NCBI GenBank assembly: GCA_031763025.1
Contig: JASSKH010000007.1
Location: forward strand, 15,710,080 to 15,774,079
Length of the DNA: 64,000 nt
Direction: 5' to 3'
Origin: Macrocystis pyrifera
Lineage: Eukaryota; Sar; Phaeophyceae; Laminariales; Laminariaceae
Shown: piece after piece, positions 12,601-22,000 of the stretch
How positions within the stretch are numbered: position 1 is the stretch's first letter
Layout of the letters: each line of letters opens with the position of its first letter
Notes under the pieces: model-generated
Databases searched by the model: none
Told to the model about the DNA's origin: nothing
The model's input: only the letters and a program-made list of their open reading frames with translations
Made by a program: the position numbers and the translations under genes

Positions 12601-15600
12601 TTGTCAATTTTTCGTACTTTTGCCAACTTTTCTCTTCGTACAAAGCACTTTTCGGCAAAACACCAAATGCTCGGACACGGGAAGCTCGGCCGGACACATT
12701 GGGCGAGGTCTCGGCGCGATCCGTGCACTCTGGAGCGCGTGGGGGGGGCGCTCAAAGTTTTTTTTTTTCCGGCGGGAGTGGATAAGACGATTTCCCTGGT
12801 TTCGGTACGAGAGGCCTTATTTTGTACGTAGGTATCGGTAAATGCTGTCTGTTTTCTCCCCTAGGCTCTTATGAGCTGTGACCACACAGCTCAGACATAT
12901 ACCAGGTACACAACAGACAACATGCACAGATCCCATCGTTCCAACGCTGCCGCCCACACGCCGTGCATGTTCGACACACCATATGAGCAGTGTTGCTGTG
13001 GTTGGTGTGTTTGTCGGAGCCTGCCGTCCGCATCCCACCGTCTGCCATTTTTTTTTCATCCGTACGTACCCAGGCTGACGTATATCCCTGTACATTTTTT
13101 TTGTGTTGTTGCATGGAGCACGGTCCACCGCGCAGACAACAATAAATAGCCACAGTGCACAGAGGGTGCTTACCTCCAACTTCCTATAGCACTACAACCC
13201 TGCTGCCCAGCAGCAGCAGCAGTGGGCACACTTTGCACGTATGGATGATCGTACTGCGGCTATCAAAGTTGGTTTGTCGGAGATTTCGATCGATCACTTG
13301 ACTACGCCACGACCACAACATCATCACCTCTCTCCCTGCTTCTTCTGCTTATTGCTGTGTGTGATCCAGCATTGTCACTGCTCCAGCTGTGTTCAGCACA
13401 GCCAGCACAGCGCGCCGACAGCAGCAGCAGGCAGGGCTCTATGTGCATGTGGAAGATCAGCGCTGTACGCTCAGTATTACTACTATTTAATAGTGTTGGT
13501 TGTTGTCATCGGCATTGGCCTATGCACGTACCTTCCGCAATGCGTGACCGGCATTTTTTGCTCGGTACCGATTGTCCCCGGATCGATATATTCGTCGACT
13601 CGAGTACAACACAAACAAATCGTTCGTACAGCAGCGTTCGTACAAAACATACATACAGCAGTAGTTACTGACTGCTGTGTGTCCTACACTGCTGACCGAT
13701 AGATCCTGGAGCCAGCTGAAAGGGGATCAGCACACGTACATTCATTTGCCGCAGTACGCGTATCTTATGCTGTCGTATCATATCACGTGGCATTTTACAG
13801 CAGTACTGCTGTATGCTGTGCAGTCGTACCTGTACAAGCTACTCTACTGCTGTAGGAGATCGTGCAATGTGTTTTAGACTGCGTAAAAGCACGACGTGCC
13901 AGCTGTACGAGCACTGCTCTAGCGCAGATGTCATACTGCACTCGATTAAAAATTTCATTGCCGAGGTTCGACTCGCACCATCCACCGTTTTTTTTTTTTT
14001 TTCATTCACCTTTGACTTTAGTTGTAGCAGCACATTCATCCACCTTGCTTTTCTGAACGTATAGTATGATACAATACAAATTGTGTGTTTTTACCCAAGG
14101 CAAAGAGTTTGGGCGCGCTCACGTGTGGCGTGCGTTCATACCTCAACGTTTCACAGCTACTCCCAATACTTGGGAGTAAAGCAGAGTATGTTCTAGAAAA
14201 AACTGTAGGTTCTTCGTACACCCGCAGTATTTCGGGTTTTTTGTACCCCAGATACTGCGCGTACCCGCAGTGTTTTGAGGTTCTGTACTACTACTTCAGA
14301 TTCTCCTGCGTATACTTTCGGGCTCGAACTAATTCGGGGTTCGCTACTGCTGCTGTCGTGAATGCTCCCTGTTGTGCTTCAAATATCTCGGGGTTCTGGA
14401 CCACGGGTACTGCAAGTACTAGTCTAGCAGCATTTCGTCCGTTGGTAATGTTCGTACTGCTTCTGCGAGTACTCGCAGTACCGAAATACCCTCAATATGC
14501 TAAGCATACTTCGAGTATGAAGTATACTTCGAACGTCTGTGCACCGTGTCGACACTTCTCAGGCCCATTGTTCGGCACAAAACACTCCCAGACAGTCCCA
14601 CGAGCGGGAGTTGGAGCAAGCTACTTTCGCTGGAGACAACTCGAGTACTTAGAGCACTGGCAGTATTTCGAGATATATATACACTGCGAGGAATACGTGC
14701 TGCCAATACTCTCATTATCTCGAGGTTTTGTATTCCGGATATTGCCTGTACTCTAAAGTATGTCGTGTTTCGATACTGCGGGTACATACATACCTGTATT
14801 CTCGGGGTTTGGTACTGCTCATATTGTCATTACTCTCAGTATTTGGGCCTGCTCGGTACCCGCAATATTTTGGCCGCCAGTACTCCAATACTCTCAGTAC
14901 TCGGACTACGATTTGTTCTCGAGCATTTATCTGTGAAACCTTGATGTTACCCTGAGTACCAAGAAACATTTTTGGGGCGGGAACATCGAACGACTTATAG
15001 ATATGTCGCTCTCTGAGCGTGCTCGGTTTGTACATCCCTGGCCTCTCAGAGCTCCCACTTCGCCTCCTTTTATTACATGCCGGACCTTTCCAGCGGTTCT
15101 TTGTTTTCTCCATTTCTCTTCGTATTTCCAGTCCTTGTTTCCTTTTTTCTTCTTTCGTTTCGGGTGCGTACGTGTACTCGGAGTACGGCACCATGGGCGC
15201 ACCTGGCGCCGTCGCGGATGTCAGCGGGTGCTGGCGGGTAGAGGGGGAGTTGCAAGGAGCGCGGTCGCTCTTTTCGTGGCTAGGCGTTGCGTGTGCCTCG
15301 AGTCACGAAGAAGCATGAATGGGCTCTGTCTGGCCTCCATTTGTGGTTTTGGATAGAGTATGTACGAGTTTATAAAGGTCGTTCAGGTTTGCAAGATATA
15401 ATTCAAGCGGCGCTTATTTTTGCGACCGGGCTTGAAGCTCAAAGAGAGAGGTACGCAGTCTGAGCACCAACATTGTCGAGCTGGTGAACGACGGCCACGG
15501 TGAGCACGGGGCTTCACGCGAGGCGGGCGACGGGGCTCACTGTGGCATAGAGTGAGGAAAGCTTTACCCGGACCGAATCGGTGGCGAGGTAGTCGAGAGG

Positions 15601-18600
15601 GGCGGGTGACGTACGAGGCTGAGAGAGAAGCTCTGTTGTTGGTTTTTTTCTTTTTTGACCGGTGCAAGGTGTTTCACTCAGGCAGAAATTAATAAAAGAG
15701 AGGGAACGGGGATTTTTTTTTCTTTCCGAAATTTCGGTTTCATTTTCAATGTTTTGGCGGTGCTGCAGCTGTGCCGTGCTGTGCTTTCTCTTTCGTGTGT
15801 GTGTTCATCATATTAAACCGTTCTTTCTACCCGTCGACATCCAGCACAACCAGTGTCCGTGCCGATTCTTCAATCCTAGAAGGGATACAAACGGGGCTCA
15901 CTGTGGCATAGAGTGAGGAAAGCTTTACCCGGACCGAATCGGTGGCGAGGTAGTCGAGAGGGGCGGGTGACGTACGAGGTTGAGAGAGAAGCTCTGTTGT
16001 TGGTTTTTTTCTTTTTTGACCGGTGCAAGGTGTTTCACTCAGGCAGAAAATTAATAAAAGAGAGGGAACGGGGATTTTTTTTCTTTCCGAAATTCGGTTT
16101 CATTTTCAATGTTTTGGCGGTGCTGCAGCTGTGCCGTGCTGTGCTTTCTCTTTCGTGTGTGTGTTCATCATATTAAACCGTTCTTCTACCCGTCGACATC
16201 CAGCACAACCAGTGTCCGTGCCGATTCTTCAATCCTAGAAGGGATACAAGTTCTGTGGTCACAAAGCTACGCCACATAGAGATACTACGCTTTCGTATGT
16301 ACAGCAGTTACTCAAAGTATGTACAGCTGTTACGTCAAAGTAAGAAAATAAGTACCCTACGTACTACGTACCTGGGGTATGTACGTACGTACGGCATGTG
16401 AGCGAACCGCCCGCGACGCAAAGCGTATGTGGCGTCCGAGCTGTTTTCTCCTGAAGCATGGCGGCGGGACTCTTGGCATTATCAAGTCGCCAGTTTGCAA
16501 CTACAATCATGAACAAACTATATTCAATCATGGACCTCTGTCCGCTTCGCATAATTTGATGTACTTTGCCTTCCTGAGCGACCGCATCGGGCGGCGTAGG
16601 TCGCCTGCGGAGCGGAGCGCCTTGTATGTGGTACCAGTATGTATGTACAAGGCGCTTCGCTCCGCGGGCGGCCTACGCCGCCCGCTACGCTCGCTCAGGA
16701 AGGAAACATCAAATTATGCGAAGCGGACAGAGGTCCATGATTGAATATTGTTTTTTTTATGGCCCCTGTAGTTGGCTGCAAACTGGCGACTTGATAATGC
16801 CAAGAGCCCCGCCGCCATGCTTCATTCAGGACAAAACAGCTCGGACGCCACATATGCTTCGCGTCGCGGGCGGTTTTGCGCTACGCTCGCCCACACGTCG
16901 TACATACGTACATACCCCAGGTAGGGTACTTATTTTCTTCTTTCGATATGCTCTGTGTCTGTGTACTCGTCGTATGTACGAAAGATAAAGCACAGAACGG
17001 CACAGCAACTAGACAGCAACACAGCAAAAACAATGAAAATGAAACCGAAAATTTCTAAAAGAAAAAAAATCCCCGTCCCCTTTCGTGTAATAATTTACTA
17101 CCTGAGTGGAACACCTTACACCAGTCAAAAAAAGAAAAAAATGAAAAAAAGAAAAAATCTTACAGCAGAGCATCTCTCTCAGCCTCGTACGCCGCCCGCC
17201 CCTCTCGCGACCATCTCGCCACCGATTCAGTCCGGGTAAAGCTTCCCTCCCTCTCTTCCACAGTGAGCCCCGTCGCCCGCCTCGCGTGAAGCCCGGTGCT
17301 CACCGTGGACCTCGACGCAAGCTCGACAATGTTGGTGCTCATTCGGGGTACCTCCCTCTTGTGACTCTCAGCCCGGTCGCAAAAATAAGCACCGCTTGAG
17401 TATCATCTTACAATCCCGAACGACCCTTAAATACTCGTACGTACTCTATCCAAAATCACAAATGGAGGCCAGACAGAGCCTATTGATGCATCCCTCGTGT
17501 CGCGAGCTACACGCGACGCCTAGGCACGAAAGCGGCGACCGCGCTCCTTGCAACTCCCCCTCTACTCGCCAGCATCCGCTGACACCCGCGACGGAGTACA
17601 CGCACGCACACGAAACGCAAGAAGAAAAAAGCAAAGAAGGACTGAATGTACGACGAGAAATGGAGAAAACAAAGACTCGCTGGAACGGTCCGGCAAGTAA
17701 TAAACGGAGGCGATTCCCAAGTGGGAGCTCTGAGAGGCCAGGGATGTACCAACCGAGCACGCTCAGAGATTGAGATCTAAGTAAGTATATCTATGTGCTG
17801 TACCTTACTGAGCCGGTCACAAAGTATTATGGCGCAACCTCGACCTCACGCAGCTTTTTTCTACTTATGTTTACGCCGCATACATTGAATTGATCGCCGC
17901 GAGTCATCTGTTCAGGATCAATATCCACTTGCCGGTACCCTGTTTTATATTCTTGTAGTAGCGACAGCGATCCCACACTAATTCCGCAAACTGCAGTATA
18001 CTATATAAAATAATCTGTCCTAAAAAAGATGTGTTCTGGGTGGATGCAGCTGCTACTTCTAAACAGGTTGTTCGTCCAGGTTGGTATTTCATACATGTAC
18101 GAGTATTATTTCGCTCTTGCGCCACTCCCCTAGTCCCCTACGTAGGCACCTCCCGGAGGGGAACCTTGTATGTACAGCAGTAGTACAATTTGTTCCTGGT
18201 GTAGGTATGTATGGGCACATGGGCACTATGGCGATGTGAAGAGAATCTTCCATCGCTGCCTCAGCAACAGTCCTCCACCAGCTCACCTCCCTTACTCCAG
18301 CGTACACACGTGCCAGTGTTAGCGTGGGATCGGCCATGACATCCCTTTCCACCTCAGCGACGCGCTCGGCATACTCGTCCAGAACCTCCACCACTCCAAC
18401 CTTCAACGCGCGTAAATACAAGCCATCTCCTTCTTCCCCTCTTGCATACCCAGAGCTCTCATCCATACCAGATGCGGAGGGGCCTCCCTCTCCCCACAGA
18501 GGTGATTTTGGTCTGACAAACTTCCGAAGGTCACGATAGATGATCCCTATGCCTACAACTCTGTTGATGGCTGCTCGTTCTGTGGCAGTGAGGAAGGTGA

Positions 18601-18730
18601 TGGTGTCTGGCACACGAAAAGTGCTGCTTGATTTCAAACCATCGCAGGCGGAACTGCTCGTAGTGGCCGGCTCCTCCTGGATAATCGATCCGGGGTGACC
18701 CAGAAGCGAGAGGAGCACCTCGTGCAACAT
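673..18730 (-). CDS. Gamma-tubulin complex component 4-like protein (GCP4), C-terminus beyond window
   Basis: The family binds gamma-tubulin and helps build the ring complex that nucleates microtubules. I place eight exons: 18287-18730, 4965-5093, 4424-4559, 3478-3613, 2885-3017, 2062-2241, 1426-1622 and 673-801. The phases agree at every junction. Exon 1 starts MLHEVLLSLLGHPG and carries the GRIP1 pieces TFLTATERAAINR and YLRALKVGVVEVLDEY. Exon 2 has QVLEILHERSHFGAPD. Exon 3 has RLVWHCSRVLMNQ and LLHGLLVDPYGEFFV. Exons 4 and 5 join as VPTTFVPHR-LAQKMLFVGKVVRVL. Exon 7 has GLERHLSSLKGLFLMGHG and FFDKAREAM. These follow the family order up to the middle of the protein. The GRIP2 gamma-tubulin-binding domain was not found and probably lies left of base 1. 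Exon 8 (DLNMWLAAAAED) and the 3' end of exon 7 are less certain than the others. Intron 1 is about 13.2 kb and full of repeats. The start codon is divergent from the glycosyltransferase gene. Confidence 0.85.
6690..8285. repeat. Cluster of diverged direct repeats, possible decayed mobile element
   Basis: A unit beginning ctgctgtatt.ttctacgc occurs at about 6690 and again at about 7042 (spacing about 350). A block of about 150 bp beginning tgttttcttgct and ending ggttctgtggtt is present at about 6888-7035 and 8128-8280. It contains the shared stretches cacctctgca.catcggtgg and tctggttctgtgg. A short triple repeat of gatacgct is at 6842-6866. The two 150-bp copies bound about 1.1 kb that holds open frames on both strands, as terminal repeats of an element would. 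I see no transposase or reverse transcriptase motif. Confidence 0.5.
7620..7935. repeat. Imperfect inverted repeat with inner hairpin
   Basis: The minus-strand reading of about 7620-7740 matches the plus-strand reading of about 7845-7935, sharing cagaac.gcgccgctcc and gcgtagatct.cgaag. The match also shows in translation: one strand reads QNGAAPKPPSDVQRRSAKI and the other QNCAAPQLPSGIKRRSTKV. Between them sits a perfect 14-bp inverted repeat, 7760-7773 against 7803-7816. Two head-to-head diverged copies of a short coding-like sequence explain this best. Confidence 0.55.
12030..12070. repeat. Interstitial telomere-like repeat (CCCTAA type)
   Basis: Near 12047-12063 there are tandem CCCTAA-type units with degenerate neighbours (ccctgac). 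It is too short for a functional telomere. Similar traces are at about 35849-35868 and 63852-63873. Confidence 0.5.
14150..14925. repeat. Degenerate satellite around an AGTATTTCGGG motif
   Basis: Short diverged units such as gcagtatttcggg, cagtgttttgagg, gcagtatttcgag and tctcagtatttggg recur every few tens of bases, mixed with tactcgcagtac-type palindromes. The long open frame across this tract on the plus strand is a by-product of the repeat. It has no domain and no coding character. Confidence 0.45.
14990..17790. mobile_element. Palindromic foldback element, about 2.8 kb
   Basis: The two halves are inverted copies of each other. The outer ends are ctgagcgtgctcgg at about 15019 and its complement ccgagcacgctcag at about 17753-17766. 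The arms continue through a block near 15070 against 17700, a block with tttacccggaccgaatcgg at about 15565 against its complement near 17220-17240, and an inner palindrome at about 16340-16945. That inner part contains the facing pairs gtccgcttcgcataatttgat / atcaaattatgcgaagcggac. The centre is near 16640. No open frame resembles a transposase, so the element is probably non-autonomous. The boundaries are read by eye to about 20 bp. The element lies within GCP4 intron 1. Confidence 0.75.
15531..16249 (+). repeat. Tandem duplication, two copies of a 361-bp unit
   Basis: cggggctcactgtggcatag starts at 15531 and again at 15892. The two units agree almost base for base up to gaagggatacaa. The few differences seen are mostly single-base length changes in T runs. 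Only the left arm of the foldback element has the duplication. Confidence 0.9.
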
Positions 18731-19019
18731 GCCGCCTCTCTAGTGCCACTAAAATTGGATTGCGCACAGTACTGATTAACGTGCGCACCTCACTGCCAGG
18801 CCTACACCTTCTACCGATGTGTTGCGGCATCGCGGCCCCACCCTCATCCCTCCTTTATTGAAGATATTCAAAAAAGGTTTCGTGGCCAAACGAGAAGGAT
18901 TCTTCAAGCGGGGGAGAGGGGCGGGTGCAGGAATGCGGCGTAACCTCGGCAGTACTGCTACCGCAGCAGCAGTGCCGTGCAGCCGCGTGCAGCAGCACAC
19001 AACAACTCTGCTTGTCAGC
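18731..19019. promoter_or_regulatory. Divergent intergenic region between GCP4 and glycosyltransferase
   Basis: 289 bp separates the two start codons, so promoter elements must be shared or closely packed, unless upstream non-coding exons exist. No clear TATA box was seen. A CAGCAGCAG-type run precedes the glycosyltransferase start. Confidence 0.4.
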
Positions 19020-22000
19020 ATGAGAGTGGCGATCATTGCATTCGGAACACGAGGAGACGTGCAACCACTGATTATTCTAGCGGGTGGCATTGCGTCGAGG
19101 TCCCCTTGGTGCAGCGAGGTGGTGCTGGTATCACACCGTCAGCATGGCGACCTGGCAAAGCCTCTGCTCAGCGCTTGTGCACATGGATCTACCGCCAGCT
19201 TCGCCACCTTTGCACCCGTGGATTCTCCTGCGGTTGTCTGGAAAGGTCGGTCGGTGCCACCCACGAGTGAAGTGGTCTTGTCAGCGTTCCATTTGAACGC
19301 AAAGAATCACAGCCTTAAAGTTGTCTACCCATTTACGGTAGTGGTAGTCATATGATCGTCTACCAGTACGAGTACAAGGCTACGAGGTACTTGTGCGTTG
19401 TGAACGAATACGACTCGTCGTTGATGTTGTAGTTCCTGGTTCCAGGATGGCAGGAGGCCGATGGTCCATTTCGATACGACGTGTTTACAGCAGATATCTA
19501 CATGAACAGCAGTATAAACCAGGTGTATATCACACAACAAGGAGGTCGTCGAATCCGCCCGAAGTTCATGATCACAGCGGCCTATCTGGAGCACAATGCT
19601 GATTACGAATACTGCTATGCACACTGCAAATTGATGTATACCTTGTACTCCTGTACTCTGGCACAGACTGTACGCAACTCGTGTCTTGCTCGTATCCTCT
19701 GGAACGCCACTAAATATTCCGTACTGTTAATCTTTTGCTCGCCGTTGAGGCTGGTGTAGTTGCCGGGGAGAGGTCGCGGAGAAGTCGCCGTGGTGATGTC
19801 GCGAGGCGAGGGTCCCTTGTAGCCGTCGTTACGGCCGACGCAGGCCGAGCAAAGGTCTCTCGTACATTTGTTAATACCAAGGAGATCCTAGACCTATATT
19901 AGGCTGACTGGATGGGGAGTAGGTCCTCCCAGATTCTTGCGGCGGAATAATCTCTCGATAGCAATCTCCCGGGGACGGGCCAACACCGTCAATGGCGTGA
20001 GACCGCTCGTGACCCGAGATCTAATACTGCTAGACCGGCGACGTGTCCTTTCGAGCGTGCGTGTTACGAGGTCGACGATAGGTATCTCCGACCCTGTCTT
20101 CCACAGTACCGTATATCATACCGGTCGCGTTCCTGTAATAAGAGTTTTCTCTCAGGTTTTCCGTCGCTAGTACATTACTATACCACTATATAATTCTGAG
20201 GCGGAAATCCGAAACAACTTCTGAAGCGGTGTCTGAAGCAGAGATCTGAAACCATTAGTACACGGCACTTTTCTCAGTCCAGTACCGGCCAAGCGTGGCT
20301 CTCGAATGAGTATATAGACTTACTTACTTTTGTCTTTTTCCTGAGCGTGCTCAGTTGGTACATCCCTGGCATCTCAGAGCTCCCACTTGAACACCGCCTC
20401 GTTCTATTGCTTGCCGGCGAGAGCCTTCTATGTTTTGTTCTTGTTTAAATAAAAAACTAAAACAAGCACGGCAGCTGTGAGTTCAACCGATCGGCAGATC
20501 GGTCGATACTCAACTTTGCGGGCTGCGTAAACCGTTCGCGCGTTTTCCGTTTACCCCCCCGCGATTCCCTCCCCTGGATGCTACCAGGTCTACGAGACGA
20601 TAATACATACAGCAAGCTCGACTTCCAATTGATATCGGCCGGTACCATTTCGTGCACTTAAACAGAAGATGGACACGTGAGGGCCGGGGTACACAAGACA
20701 ATCGAAAGTTGGTTTATAGCAGTTCAAACTTGACAGGCACACGAAGACGCTGAAAACTGTTTGAAATACTCTCCGTAAATGTTGCAGCAGATCTTGACAT
20801 ACCAATACATGAGCACGTACGTGTTTGTTGGTGAGGCTCACTATCGTACATGTTCTTGGCCTCTTCTGCTCTTAATATACCTGGTATGAGAAACACAGTA
20901 TGCGCATACCTGTAAAATTGCGGAGTGCGATCCAATAACGCAGGAGGTGATGTTCGTGTTTTCTGCAGGCAGGCTAGCGAGTGGCGCATTTTGATCCTAC
21001 AGCTCCTTGTTCCATCTCAGACATTCTACCAGACAATACCATCACTATTAATAGAGCTGGATCCCAAAGCTCGCCTTGCACACGATGCCAAGAAGATAGA
21101 AACAAAAGCCAAAACTGAACGCGAGTGCCACTCTCACAACCTCCCGTCTGTCGTGTTATTATATCGACTCTCAACGAAGTCCGGTCTCGAATATGGCCCG
21201 GATCTTGATTGGGGGAGTTTGTAGATCCTTGCGTGAACGTACCTACGTAAAAAATGACCAAGGGCGTATGATCAGGATTATTTGGCATGTGTATCTGGAT
21301 TTTCATGCTACAGCAGTACAAGGCTACGGATCTTGCTGCATCATTCATACCAGTATACGTACAGCAGTAGTTGATCTTAAAACATCAAATTATTATTTAG
21401 AAAACAACCAGGAAGCCCGTTCATGCTTGTACCCAGAGCACGACACCGCGGGCGAGCATGGCGCCATCGCCGGTGTCAGCGGGCGCTGGCGGGTAGAGGC
21501 GGGGGGGTGGGAGGAGCGTGGTCGCCGTTTTTGTGGCTAAGCGTCGCGTGTGCATCGAGACACGAGGGAAGCATTAATGGGCTTTGTTTGGCCCCCTGAT
21601 GTTGGGTTGAAGATAATATGTACGAGTCCATAAGGGTCGTTTTGGGTTGCAAAGAAGATTCAAGCATTGTTTATTTTTGCCACCAAACTGAATTTTAGAG
21701 AGAGAACATCGCAGTCTGAGCACCAACATTGTCGAGCTGGCGAACGAGGGCCACCGTACGGGCTTCACGCGAGGCGCGCGACGGGCCTCACGGGGGCAGA
21801 GAGGGAGGAAAACTTTGCACGGACCGAATCGGTGGCGAGGTGGTCGCGAGAGAGGCGGGCAGCGTACTAGGCTGAGAGGAGTTCTGCTGTTCAATTTTTT
21901 GTGTTTTGACCTGCGCGAGGTGTTCCTAATAGGCGGGAAATAATTACATCAGAGGGGAGGGGACTTGGAGGGGACGTTTTTTTTTTTTTTTCTTTTTCAA

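Larger units (their letters stand above)
5094..18286 (-). other. GCP4 intron 1 (13.2 kb)
   Basis: The donor is gtgagc just after the GAG codon ending at 18287, and the acceptor is ccccag just before 5093. Both are phase 0, and the joined protein reads VYAGVRE-YTSVLPAVVEA, as expected for the family. I saw no coding exon of another gene inside. 5100-6690, 8290-9400 and 17790-18286 hold nothing I can name. 9400-14150 is low-complexity DNA rich in short palindromes of the TACCAGGTA and TACTGCTGTA types, with homopolymer T and A runs. The remaining parts are listed as repeats below. Confidence 0.75.

Noticed and set aside
14085-14756. 223-codon plus-strand open frame
   Set aside because: It lies in the AGTATTTCGGG satellite, its product is repetitive in Tyr, Pro and Ser, and no domain or splice context supports it.
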